A DNA stretch of 64,000 bases from an uncultured Hyphomonas sp. (GTDB lineage Bacteria > Pseudomonadota > Alphaproteobacteria > Caulobacterales > Hyphomonadaceae). The stretch is taken from assembly GCF_963677035.1 (NCBI RefSeq), contig NZ_OY781472.1:1550001-1614000 (forward strand). Direction: 5' to 3'. The translations under genes were made by a program, and so were the position numbers. The first letter of the stretch is position 1; every line of letters begins with the position of its first letter. Of this stretch, positions 27,281 to 35,509 are shown in pieces. A model generated the notes under the pieces. The model was not told where the DNA came from. It saw only the letters and a list, made by a program, of their open reading frames with translations, and did no database searches.

Positions 27281-27292
27281 GTTATCGATAAC
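27281..27292. promoter_or_regulatory. LacI-type operator, upstream site of TonB receptor
   Basis: GTTATCGATAAC is a perfect 12-bp palindrome with the central CG typical of LacI-family sites. It lies 125 bases before the receptor start and about 50 bases upstream of a second site. Confidence 0.65.
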
Positions 27293-27330
27293 GTGTCGGG
27301 AGGCACCGTTTATGAGTGGTAAATGAAGAA

Positions 27331-27348
27331 ATTGACATCGATACCATT
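27331..27348. promoter_or_regulatory. LacI-type operator, proximal site of TonB receptor
   Basis: ATTGACATCGATACCATT is centred on ATCGAT. Its extended 20-base form (27331-27350) is identical, in reverse orientation, to the site before the trehalase gene at 32481-32500. Confidence 0.8.
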
Positions 27349-27416
27349 TTGAGCTTAGTGTCGCGCATCCTCGGGAACGCCGATGGAATATAAACGACTC
27401 AAGGGGTAGGAAAAAA

Positions 27417-29786
27417 ATGCGAAGACCACGTGGATATTCTGCGGCGACCGCGCTTGCGCTTATTCTTTCGGCCAGTCCCGCCTGGGCGCAGGAAATTGTC
27501 CGGGCCGATAGCGGCGCACCGGCGGGAACCAGCCCGGCCGCGCCGGAGACTGCGGAAGCGCCCGATTATACCGACATGCGGCTCAAAGAGGTGACGGTCA
27601 CGGCGCGCCGGCGGGAAGAAAACCTGCAGGAAGTGCCGGTCGCGGTCACCGCGCTCAGCAATGAAGACATTCTGACCAATGATCTGCGCACGGCGACAGA
27701 CCTGCAGCACATTGTCCCATCACTGAATGTAACGGCATCGCTCGGCCGGAGCAGCGAGTCTTTCACCCTGCGGGGCCAGCGGCAAACGGGCGAGTTTGCC
27801 GGTGCCGGGGCAGGGGCCTCTGTTGTTGCCTATTTTGCTGAAGTTCCCAGCAATGGGAATGGCCCCGGAAACTTTTTCGACCTCGCGAATGTTCAGGTTC
27901 TGAAGGGCCCTCAGGGGACGCTTTTCGGCCGCAACACGACCGGGGGCGCAATCCTGTTCGAGCCCCAGACGCCGACCAATCAATTCGAGGGATATGTCAG
28001 CACAACCATTGGTGAATATAACCGCCGTGATGTCGAAGGCGTGGTCAATGTTCCCATCGTCAAGGACAAGGTCCTGTTTCGTATCGGCGCGCAATCCCAG
28101 AAGCGAGACGGTTTCACGCGCGACGTGAACACCGGGGCCGACTATGACAATCGGGATAACTGGACCGCCCGAGCCAGCCTCACGCTGAAGCCGGCCGATT
28201 TTCTCGAAAATACGAGTATTCTTCAGATCGGTGAGTATGACGAGAATGGCGCCGGTATCGTCCTTCTGGACATCAATCCGGCGAGCCCCTTTGCGCCCTA
28301 TATGACTCCGCTTCTGGCTGCCCAGCAGGCCAACGGGATTCGTCAGGTCGGTCTCAGTGCCAAATCGAAAGACAAGGGCCGGACGGAAATATTCGTCAAC
28401 AAGACGGCCCTCGATCTGTCGCCATCGCTGCAACTGACCAATATCGCCAGCTATTCGAAAGTGCAGCGCGATTCGGGGCGGGACGAAGACGGAACGATCC
28501 TTCCGATCCAGGATTCGAACGGCGCGGTTGGCAATACCTGGTCGGAGGATGCTTATCAGGCGTCGGAGGAAATCCGGCTGAGCAGCGGCGAAGACACTGA
28601 CCTTCTCACCTGGCAGGCGGGTGCCTATTTCGATATCTACCGCCGCAACGGACCGCAGACTTATTCACAGAACCTGGCGGCCTCCTATACAAGCTACCAG
28701 ACAGATGCGGACCAGCGCCGGGATTCCAGGGCGCTCTTCGGTCAGGTGTCTGTAAATATGGGGCAGGTTTCGCCGGCTCTGGAAGGGCTCTCCCTCACGG
28801 GTGGCTATCGCTATACCTGGGACAAGTTCCATCTTGGTGCGAGCATTCTCGGCTATCCCGGCGTCATTGTCGATCTGCCGCCACCGAGTGCGGGCGACCC
28901 TTGTGTCCTTCCGCCCGGGGCGGCCTATCCGAACTGTGACTTCGGGGCCACCGGAAAAAGTGAAGGCGCCTCCTGGCTGCTCGGGGCCGACTACAAGATT
29001 TCGCCCGACATGATGGCTTATGTTAGCTTCCGGCGGGGCTATAAGAGCGGGGGATTTAATCCGGTTGTTGCGATTGCGGGTGGTCTGAACGATCCGAACT
29101 TTTCGTTCGATCCGGAACGTGTGGATGCCGCCGAAATTGGTCTGAAGACCAGCTGGCAGGCTGCGGCGTTGCAGGGGACGACAAATGTTGCCGTGTTCCA
29201 CACAGGTTATGACGACATTCAGGTTCTCAACAATGTGCTGATTGGACCGGTCACGACGACCGCTGTTCAGAATGCCGCCAAGGGAACCATCCAGGGCTTT
29301 GAACTGGAGGGCGATATCCGTGCGGGTGAATATGTGACTTTCAACTACGGATACTCCTATCTGCATGCGAAGTATGATGAGTACATGACACCGCCGCCTG
29401 TCGTTCAGGACCTGTCTGCACTGCCATTCCTCTACACGCCGGAGTCGCAATACAATATCGGCATGACGGTTGATATTCCTGTGAGCGAACAGGTTGGCGA
29501 TGTCCGGTTCAACGCCAGTTATGCCTGGCAGGACGACGTCTTTGCGGGCTTCACCAGCCTGACGGCTCCCTATTCGAATATTCCGGCCTATGGCCTGTTG
29601 AATATGAGGCTGGACTGGGAGCGTGTGATGGGATTCGACAATCTCGACGCATCCCTGTTCGTGAACAATCTGACCGATGAAGAATACCGTGTCGGGAACA
29701 TCCAGCAGTATACCGGGAATGGCTATGTCAGCACGTTCTATGGCGCGCCGCGCATGGTCTCCGGCAGCCTGCGTGTTACTTTCTAG
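27417..29786 (+). CDS. TonB-dependent outer-membrane receptor (LacI-regulon)
   Basis: The 789-residue precursor has a signal peptide ending AWAQE, a TonB-box-like LKEVTVTARRREENLQEVP, a plug domain with QVLKGPQGTLFGRNTTGGAI, and a long barrel whose last strand ends in SLRVTF. It is the first gene after two LacI-type operators and is followed 14 bases later by a secreted esterase gene. From context, the ligand is probably a glycan ester or glycolipid. The protein resembles the receptor at 23684 in architecture, but the plug regions differ clearly. Confidence 0.93.
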   Translation: MRRPRGYSAATALALILSASPAWAQEIVRADSGAPAGTSPAAPETAEAPDYTDMRLKEVTVTARRREENLQEVPVAVTALSNEDILTNDLRTATDLQHIVPSLNVTASLGRSSESFTLRGQRQTGEFAGAGAGASVVAYFAEVPSNGNGPGNFFDLANVQVLKGPQGTLFGRNTTGGAILFEPQTPTNQFEGYVSTTIGEYNRRDVEGVVNVPIVKDKVLFRIGAQSQKRDGFTRDVNTGADYDNRDNWTARASLTLKPADFLENTSILQIGEYDENGAGIVLLDINPASPFAPYMTPLLAAQQANGIRQVGLSAKSKDKGRTEIFVNKTALDLSPSLQLTNIASYSKVQRDSGRDEDGTILPIQDSNGAVGNTWSEDAYQASEEIRLSSGEDTDLLTWQAGAYFDIYRRNGPQTYSQNLAASYTSYQTDADQRRDSRALFGQVSVNMGQVSPALEGLSLTGGYRYTWDKFHLGASILGYPGVIVDLPPPSAGDPCVLPPGAAYPNCDFGATGKSEGASWLLGADYKISPDMMAYVSFRRGYKSGGFNPVVAIAGGLNDPNFSFDPERVDAAEIGLKTSWQAAALQGTTNVAVFHTGYDDIQVLNNVLIGPVTTTAVQNAAKGTIQGFELEGDIRAGEYVTFNYGYSYLHAKYDEYMTPPPVVQDLSALPFLYTPESQYNIGMTVDIPVSEQVGDVRFNASYAWQDDVFAGFTSLTAPYSNIPAYGLLNMRLDWERVMGFDNLDASLFVNNLTDEEYRVGNIQQYTGNGYVSTFYGAPRMVSGSLRVTF

Positions 29787-29800
29787 GGGGGGCAAGACGG

Positions 29801-30826
29801 ATGATGTACTTCAAACGACTTGCGTCTTTTCATGGCGCCGTTCGCGGGGCAGGGCTCGCACTTCTCATGGTGGTTACAATGACCGGACCAGCCCAGGCAC
29901 GGGATGCGTGCAGCTCACCTTTGCCGAATACGCTTAGCCAGGACACGATCCAGAAGCTCAGCCAGTTCTGCTTCAAGAAGGCGCTGACAATACCGCCTCT
30001 CACGCTTTCGGGGCAGCGCGCCGAGAATGACAAGGTGCAGCGTGAGATGACCGAGCTGCAACTGTCCCGCTATGACGTGACGATCGAGGAAGGCGAGATC
30101 GCCGGTGTGCCCGTGAAGATCTTTACGCCGGCCTCTGGCGTGACGCGGGACGATCAGGTTCTGCTGAACTTTCATGGCGGCGGCTTTCTGGTGGATTCCG
30201 GGTCCAATTCGGAGAACATCCCCATCGCCGCCCTGACGGGCCGCAAAGTGATCACGGCCCTGTACCGTTTATCGCCCGAGGTTGCTTTCCCGGCGGCAGT
30301 CGATGATGCGGAGGCTGTCTACCGGGAACTCCTGACAGAATACGATCCCGGTAATATTGTCGTATACGGTACATCTGCGGGTGGTATTCTTTCATCAGAG
30401 CTCATGGTGCGTCTGCATAAGGTTGGCTTGCCGATGCCGCGCGCAATGGGCTTCTTCGCGGCGCTGGCCGATTTCTCGCGGGTCGGGGATTCTATGTCGG
30501 TGACCGGGGGACAGATCGATAGCTGGGGCCTCTCGCAAGCGATGTCGGGCTATATCGGCGGGACACCGACAACTGATCCGGAGCTGTCGCCGATCTTTGC
30601 TGATATCTCCTACTTCCCTCCGACGCTCGCGATTGCCGGGACGCGGGATGAACTCTCCAGCGGCACGCAATTGTTTCACCGGGCCCTCGTCCATGCAGGC
30701 GTGGACTCCAATCTGGTCATGTTCGAAGCCATGCCGCATGCGCATTGGGCTTATCTGGACCTGGAGGAATCGACAGAAGCTTTCCAGCTTATGGCGGACT
30801 TCTTCGTGGGCAAACTGGAAGAGTGA
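29801..30826 (+). CDS. Secreted alpha/beta hydrolase (esterase)
   Basis: The 341-residue precursor starts with a signal peptide ending GPAQA|RD, so it acts in the periplasm. The HSL-family motifs are FHGGGFLVD near residue 126, nucleophile elbow GTSAGG near 191, acid motif GTRDEL near 283, and a base His in MPHAHWAY. Alone among the esterases of this locus it is exported, so it would be the first to attack a ligand that the upstream TonB receptor brings in. It is the last gene of its operon and is convergent with the trehalase gene. Confidence 0.9.
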   Translation: MMYFKRLASFHGAVRGAGLALLMVVTMTGPAQARDACSSPLPNTLSQDTIQKLSQFCFKKALTIPPLTLSGQRAENDKVQREMTELQLSRYDVTIEEGEIAGVPVKIFTPASGVTRDDQVLLNFHGGGFLVDSGSNSENIPIAALTGRKVITALYRLSPEVAFPAAVDDAEAVYRELLTEYDPGNIVVYGTSAGGILSSELMVRLHKVGLPMPRAMGFFAALADFSRVGDSMSVTGGQIDSWGLSQAMSGYIGGTPTTDPELSPIFADISYFPPTLAIAGTRDELSSGTQLFHRALVHAGVDSNLVMFEAMPHAHWAYLDLEESTEAFQLMADFFVGKLEE

Positions 30827-30889
30827 CATGCGCTGGCCCGGGCCATTGCCCGGGTGTCAGCGGAAAGCAGGGAAGCCGGGTCTGAGGCG

Positions 30890-32416
30890 TCAGGCCCGGC
30901 TTTCTTCTGCAAGTTGGTCCAGCAGGGCCGCCGTCACGCCATTCGTCCAGCCAAACCCCAATTGGGGAAGATATTCCCCGCCGCCGCCGACATGGCATTC
31001 TTCCACATCATATTTTTCGTGAAGGTATCCGGTCTCTGCATAAGATCGCTGAACGGTTGCGCACCAGCGCCGGGCAATCTCGCGGGCAAGGCGGACATGA
31101 CCATAGCGCTGCAGGCCTTTAATGGCGATCCACTGAAGCGGCGCCCAGCCATTCGGCCAGTCCCATTGTTCGCCGGACTGTATCAGCGTCGTTCGCAATC
31201 CGCCGGGGGCGAGCAGGCAGTCTTCGGTTCTAGCAGCGGTCCGGTCGGCCTGCGCCTGTGTGGCAAGGCCGGCAAACAAGGGGGCGAGCATTGCGGCAGT
31301 CGGCGAGGGAAGGGCGCGCCCGAAGTCAATGTGATAGTCGGCAAAGCAATTCATTTCATCCGACCAGAGATATTGCGTGACTGCGGCCTCGCGCTGCCGG
31401 GCATATGTTGCAAACCGATCCGCGCAGTCCCTCTCAAAAACCTGCCGTGCCATATGGGCGATCACGTGTTCAAGCTTGAACAGGAATGCGTTGAGGTCCA
31501 CCGGCACGATGCGGGTTGTCCGGATCGACGACAACTTCAAGCTGTCATTCAGCCAGCGGGAGGAATAGTCCCAGCCGCTTTCTGCGCCCGCGCGCAACTC
31601 GCGGAACACCTCCTTTTCCGGCCGGGGCGTGGTCTGTGCGACGAGAACGTCTTCCCGATAGGATTCGTCGCGGGGGGTGTCGCGTCCGTCCCAGTACCGG
31701 TTGAGGTAGCTTCCGTCCAGCATACGGACGACGCGGAGGGTGCACTCACCCGGAGCCAGCGTTTCTTTTCCGGCCATCCAGAAGCCGTGCTCCCGGATGA
31801 GGGCCTGGAGCCATCTGCGGTTAGTCGCCATATCGGCCGGCGGGATCAGCACCATCATGGCGGCCAGCATGGGCGGCTGGGACCGGCTCAGGTAGTAAGA
31901 CCGGGTGCCATTGGGGACGTGACCGTAATCTTCGATCAGGGACACAAAGGAGTCGATCATGCCTCTGGCAAGGGGCAGGAGTCCATCCCGCAGCAGACCG
32001 AGCATGGTGAAATAGGTGTCCCAGTAATAGAGCTCTCGGAAGCGCCCGCCCGGAACAATGAAGGGCTGGTGCAGCGCCAGCAGGGAGCTGTGACGATGGG
32101 CCGGTTCCGGCTGGCGTGTCAGCAGTGGCCAGAGCGAGCGGATATGTTCGCGAAGCGGCAATCCGGAGCGGGCATGCGGAACAAGGGTCGGGGCGGGCAG
32201 CAGGAAATTGTCTGCGACGAATCTGGCAATCGCATCAGGGGTGCGCTCCACGCTCGGGAAACTTGCCATGATCTGGGCGGGGGCGTGCCGCGGCAGCGCA
32301 TCGACAAAGGTTTTCCCATCCGGGAAAATCTGGCGCATCTGCACTTCTGCGAGCAAGTCTCCATAAACGTCTGAAGGCGTTGCGGGATGCGGCGTGCAAA
32401 GATCGAGCTGTCTCAC
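30890..32416 (-). CDS. Trehalase, glycoside hydrolase family 37
   Basis: The enzyme splits alpha,alpha-trehalose into two glucoses. Counting from the GTG at 32416 (AAAAGG site upstream) it has 508 residues. An alternative TTG at 32482 would put the operator inside the leader. Both GH37 signatures are visible: PGGRFRELYYWDTY near residue 122 and QWDWPNGWAP near 417. The probable catalytic acid lies in ESGWDYSSRW and the base in GGGGEYLPQ. No signal peptide is seen, so it is TreF-like and cytoplasmic. It is divergent from an esterase gene across shared LacI-type operators. Confidence 0.92.
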   Translation of the reverse strand: MRQLDLCTPHPATPSDVYGDLLAEVQMRQIFPDGKTFVDALPRHAPAQIMASFPSVERTPDAIARFVADNFLLPAPTLVPHARSGLPLREHIRSLWPLLTRQPEPAHRHSSLLALHQPFIVPGGRFRELYYWDTYFTMLGLLRDGLLPLARGMIDSFVSLIEDYGHVPNGTRSYYLSRSQPPMLAAMMVLIPPADMATNRRWLQALIREHGFWMAGKETLAPGECTLRVVRMLDGSYLNRYWDGRDTPRDESYREDVLVAQTTPRPEKEVFRELRAGAESGWDYSSRWLNDSLKLSSIRTTRIVPVDLNAFLFKLEHVIAHMARQVFERDCADRFATYARQREAAVTQYLWSDEMNCFADYHIDFGRALPSPTAAMLAPLFAGLATQAQADRTAARTEDCLLAPGGLRTTLIQSGEQWDWPNGWAPLQWIAIKGLQRYGHVRLAREIARRWCATVQRSYAETGYLHEKYDVEECHVGGGGEYLPQLGFGWTNGVTAALLDQLAEESRA

Positions 32417-32482
32417 TCTGTGGGCCTTTTTGGTGGGAGCGTCAGTGAGGGACCCGAAGGATGCGGAGGGTTGATGTCGCAA

Positions 32483-32500
32483 AATGGTATCGATGTCAAT
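32483..32500. promoter_or_regulatory. LacI-type operator between trehalase and esterase
   Basis: AATGGTATCGATGTCAAT is the exact reverse complement of the site at 27331-27348. It lies in the divergent promoter region where repression would stop both trehalase and the esterase at 32559. Confidence 0.8.
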
Positions 32501-32538
32501 CGAATAAAAATGTGCTATAAATGTTGAATAACAGGATA

Positions 32539-32550
32539 GATATCGATATC
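32539..32550. promoter_or_regulatory. Second LacI-type operator, esterase-proximal
   Basis: GATATCGATATC is a perfect 12-bp palindrome with the same ATCGAT core, ending 8 bases before the esterase ATG. It overlaps where a ribosome site would be expected, so the esterase may be poorly translated or start differently. Confidence 0.6.
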
Positions 32551-32558
32551 ATTTGAAA

Positions 32559-33512
32559 ATGAGCAAAACACCGTTGTCCGTTCCGGATCTTCCGCGTTGG
32601 GTGAGTGAACCGGCTGCCCGCCACTTTGTCAGCTCGGTCGCGGGCGTTTCCGCCCCTCCGGGCAGTATCGACGAGATCCGCGCTTACTATGCGGCGCAGA
32701 ATACGCAACGACTGAAGGTCGCGCTGAAGACCTATGATGTGCGTGTGGAGCCGGGTGAGGTGTCCGGTGTGCCTGTTCATATGGTTCACCCGGAAAAGCT
32801 CGATGAGCGTGGCGGAATCCTGCTTTGCCTGCATGGTGGGGGCTTCATGTGGGGGGCGGGGGACGGCGCTGTTCTTGAAGCCGTTCCGGTCGCGGCGAAA
32901 CTCGGCGTAACCGTTGTCGCTGCAGACTATCGTCTGGCGCCTGAGCATGTCTTTCCAGCCGCCGTCGATGATGCGTTGGCCTGCTACCTGTCTTTGCGGC
33001 GTGCAGAGCCTGGCCGCCGCGTAGGTGTATATGGGTGCTCGGCAGGCGGAGCATTAACGGCGCAGGTTGTCGCCCGCCTCCTGAAGGAGGGCGAGCCGGT
33101 TCCGGATGCCATCGCGATGCTGCACGGGACCGGGATCGATGTCGGCGGCGATTCAGTCGCGACAGCCGGTCTTCTGAACGGGCTTCCCGGTGAGATTGTC
33201 CAGCCGAGCCTTTCCAGACTTCCTTATCTGGCAGGAGCGCAGGCGGGTGATCCGCTTGTGTTTCCGGGCGAGCATTCCGAAGTCCTGGCCAAATTTCCAC
33301 CGTCCATGTTTATAACGGGGACCCGTGATTTTGCCGCCAGCGCGGTCACGGTCATGCACCGGCGGCTGCTGGCGCAGAAGCGGGTCTCTGAACTGGTTGT
33401 CTTCGATGGCATGTGGCACGCGCATCACGTCGATACAGACCTGCCGGAGTCCGTTGAGGTGTTTGACCTGATGGCGCGATTCTTCCGCCAGCATCTCTCC
33501 GGTCAGGATTAA
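32559..33512 (+). CDS. Alpha/beta hydrolase, HSL family (esterase)
   Basis: The ATG at 32559 gives 317 residues; a TTG two codons upstream is also open. Motifs: LCLHGGGFMWG near residue 90, nucleophile elbow GCSAGG near 160, GTRDF near 256 and WHAHHV near 287. Cys before Ser in the elbow is a less common variant. No signal peptide is present, so it is probably cytoplasmic. No clear ribosome site is visible, because a palindromic operator lies directly before the start. Its 3' end overlaps the convergent LacI gene by four bases. Confidence 0.88.
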   Translation: MSKTPLSVPDLPRWVSEPAARHFVSSVAGVSAPPGSIDEIRAYYAAQNTQRLKVALKTYDVRVEPGEVSGVPVHMVHPEKLDERGGILLCLHGGGFMWGAGDGAVLEAVPVAAKLGVTVVAADYRLAPEHVFPAAVDDALACYLSLRRAEPGRRVGVYGCSAGGALTAQVVARLLKEGEPVPDAIAMLHGTGIDVGGDSVATAGLLNGLPGEIVQPSLSRLPYLAGAQAGDPLVFPGEHSEVLAKFPPSMFITGTRDFAASAVTVMHRRLLAQKRVSELVVFDGMWHAHHVDTDLPESVEVFDLMARFFRQHLSGQD

Positions 33513-34516
33513 GGGCCGGCCGTCGACTCCCGGATCACAAGTTCAACCGGCAGGGTAATGTCCGGCAGCGTTTCCCTGCCTTCGACTTTGGCAATCAGCG
33601 CGCTGGCAAGGGATTGACCGGCCAGGCCCCAGTCCTGGCGGATTGAGCTGAGGGCCGGACGGTTGTTGGCGGCGATCGAAATGTCATCAAACCCGACCAC
33701 AGCAACATCGTCCGGGATCGCCAGGCCTGCTTCAATAAGAGCGTCGCAGGCGCCAGCCGCGATATAGTCGCTGGCGGCAAGAATGCCGTCGAATTCCAGC
33801 CCTTTCGCAATGGCTTTCCTTATGGCTTCAGCGCCGGCCTTACGTGAAAAATCACAGGTTTGCTTGGCAACGAGCATGGCTTCGCTGGACGAAAGAATGT
33901 CATGGATGCCAGCAAGGCGATCTGCCACTTCAGCATGTTCCGTGTCACCCAGAAACAGGAGCCGCCGCCGGCCGATATCGAGCAGGTGCTGGGCCGCCAG
34001 CCTCCCACCTTGTTCGTTGTCGCTTCCGACCAGTGTGGCTGAGCCGGCATTTCCAGCGCCCCATACGACCATGGGCAGGTCAATGGCGGCAACTTCTTCC
34101 ATTCTGCGTCCACCGGCGCCTTGTCCGATCATGATGACGCCGTCAGCAGCCGTTCCGTGGGAGTTCAGGAAATGGTCCCCTGTGGTGACGAGCATTGCAT
34201 AGTCGGCCGGGGTGAGGACTTCCATCAATCCGCCCAATAGGAACAGGAGGACGGGTTCGGAAATCTGCCGCGTGTCAGAGGAAAGCTCTTCGAAGACAAC
34301 AGCAATTGTCCGTGTACGCTGAGTTCGAAGGTTTCTCGCCGCCACGTTCATGCGATAACCGGCTTCGTGTGCGACTTTGACGATCTTTTCTTTCAGCTCT
34401 GGCCGGACCAGATCACTTCCGCTCAGTGCCCGGGACACTGTAATCTTGGAAACACCGGCAAGCTCTGCGACTTCCGCCATTGTGGGCCGGCGCTTCGGTT
34501 TGTGCGGTCCTGGCAT
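33509..34516 (-). CDS. LacI-family transcriptional repressor
   Basis: The 335-residue protein has a LacI helix-turn-helix at residues 10-35 (PTMAEVAELAGVSKITVSRAL) with a hinge helix, and a periplasmic-binding-like ligand domain with DDVAVVGFDDISIA near residue 282. The ATG overlaps the stop of the upstream esterase gene by one base (TAATG). It is therefore cotranscribed behind the operator at 35459-35476 and would be autoregulated. By the operators listed here it is the obvious regulator of the whole locus. The inducer is probably trehalose or a related sugar. Confidence 0.92.
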   Translation of the reverse strand: MPGPHKPKRRPTMAEVAELAGVSKITVSRALSGSDLVRPELKEKIVKVAHEAGYRMNVAARNLRTQRTRTIAVVFEELSSDTRQISEPVLLFLLGGLMEVLTPADYAMLVTTGDHFLNSHGTAADGVIMIGQGAGGRRMEEVAAIDLPMVVWGAGNAGSATLVGSDNEQGGRLAAQHLLDIGRRRLLFLGDTEHAEVADRLAGIHDILSSSEAMLVAKQTCDFSRKAGAEAIRKAIAKGLEFDGILAASDYIAAGACDALIEAGLAIPDDVAVVGFDDISIAANNRPALSSIRQDWGLAGQSLASALIAKVEGRETLPDITLPVELVIRESTAGP

Positions 34517-35436
34517 TATGATGTACCCCTTCGATGTTCATTATAACGCCGCATCAGGCTGGCCATCAAGCGATAGGCCTTTGCAATAACAGGGGTTTCG
34601 AAGGGAAGTCCCATAAAACCATGCGGCAGGCCTTCCAGCTGCTGGAAGCGTGTTTCCACACCGCTTACCCTGAGGCGTTCCGCATAGAGCTGGCCATCAT
34701 CCCTCAGGGGATCGACTTCTGCTGTGAGAATGATCGCTGGCGGCAGGCCTGACAGATCTGCCGCCAGCAAGGGGGAGGCAAGGGGAGAGGTGATGTCGGC
34801 CGGATCGGGCAGGTAAAGGTCCCGCACGGCAAGGCAATATTCCCGGCTGATGCCGGGCCCGAGCACGTCGCGAGAAGAGGGCGACGTCAGCTGCATGTCC
34901 AGGGCGGGGTGAACGAGCAGCTGGTACTGCGGTTGCGGGGCGTTGCGGGCCTTTCGCCTGAGGGTGACGGCCGCAGCCAGATTGGCCCCGGCGCTCTCGC
35001 CTCCAATTGAAATCCTGTCGGCGGCGATCCCCAACGTGGCTGCATGCGTCATTGCCCATTGAAGCACGGTGTCGCAATCCTCCAGTCCTGCAGGGAAGGG
35101 GTGTTCCGGCGCCAGCCGGTAACCAATCGCCAATACGGCCTGTCCGCTCTCATGCGCCAGGCGGGCGCACACAGCGTCGTGGGTCTCAAGATCGCCAAAG
35201 ACCCAGGCCCCGCCATGGATGAACACATGCAGGCCCTCCGCGGTTGTCGATTCGGGGCGGTACAGCCGGACCGGAATGCCTTCCGGAAAAAGATCTTCAC
35301 GCAGGACTCGTGGCCGCGACAGCGCGTCTCCGGCGGCGCGCATCTGCTCGCGCAGGACGGGCAGCGTGTCCGCATTCAGTTCGGGGGCGAGGCCCATGCT
35401 CTCATTCATGGCGGAAAGATCGGGGTGAAGCGGCAA
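34516..35436 (-). CDS. Alpha/beta hydrolase, HSL family (esterase), TTG start
   Basis: The start is taken as TTG at 35436 because an AGAGG site lies 6 bases before it and the product begins MPLHPDLSAM, as members of this family often do. Longer frames would cross the operator. The 306-residue enzyme has HGGAW near residue 80, GESAGAN near 152, EVDPLRDD near 244 and a LPHGFMGL His motif near 272. It is cytoplasmic and lies in one operon with the downstream LacI gene. It probably removes acyl groups from imported sugar esters. Confidence 0.88.
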   Translation of the reverse strand: MPLHPDLSAMNESMGLAPELNADTLPVLREQMRAAGDALSRPRVLREDLFPEGIPVRLYRPESTTAEGLHVFIHGGAWVFGDLETHDAVCARLAHESGQAVLAIGYRLAPEHPFPAGLEDCDTVLQWAMTHAATLGIAADRISIGGESAGANLAAAVTLRRKARNAPQPQYQLLVHPALDMQLTSPSSRDVLGPGISREYCLAVRDLYLPDPADITSPLASPLLAADLSGLPPAIILTAEVDPLRDDGQLYAERLRVSGVETRFQQLEGLPHGFMGLPFETPVIAKAYRLMASLMRRYNEHRRGTS

Positions 35437-35458
35437 AATAAGCCTCTGTACAAATTGA

Positions 35459-35476
35459 ATTGGTATCGATACCAAT
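35459..35476. promoter_or_regulatory. LacI-type operator, perfect 18-bp palindrome
   Basis: ATTGGTATCGATACCAAT is fully symmetric and lies between the divergent esterase-lacI operon and the MFS gene, 34 bases before the MFS start. It is the best match to a consensus that the other sites approximate. Confidence 0.85.
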
Positions 35477-35509
35477 GCCTTTACTGCAAGAGAGCAGCGG
35501 AGGGAACCC

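Noticed and set aside
30854..32374. 506-codon open frame on the plus strand opposite trehalase
   Set aside because: The minus-strand product has both GH37 signatures and catalytic residues; the plus frame has none.
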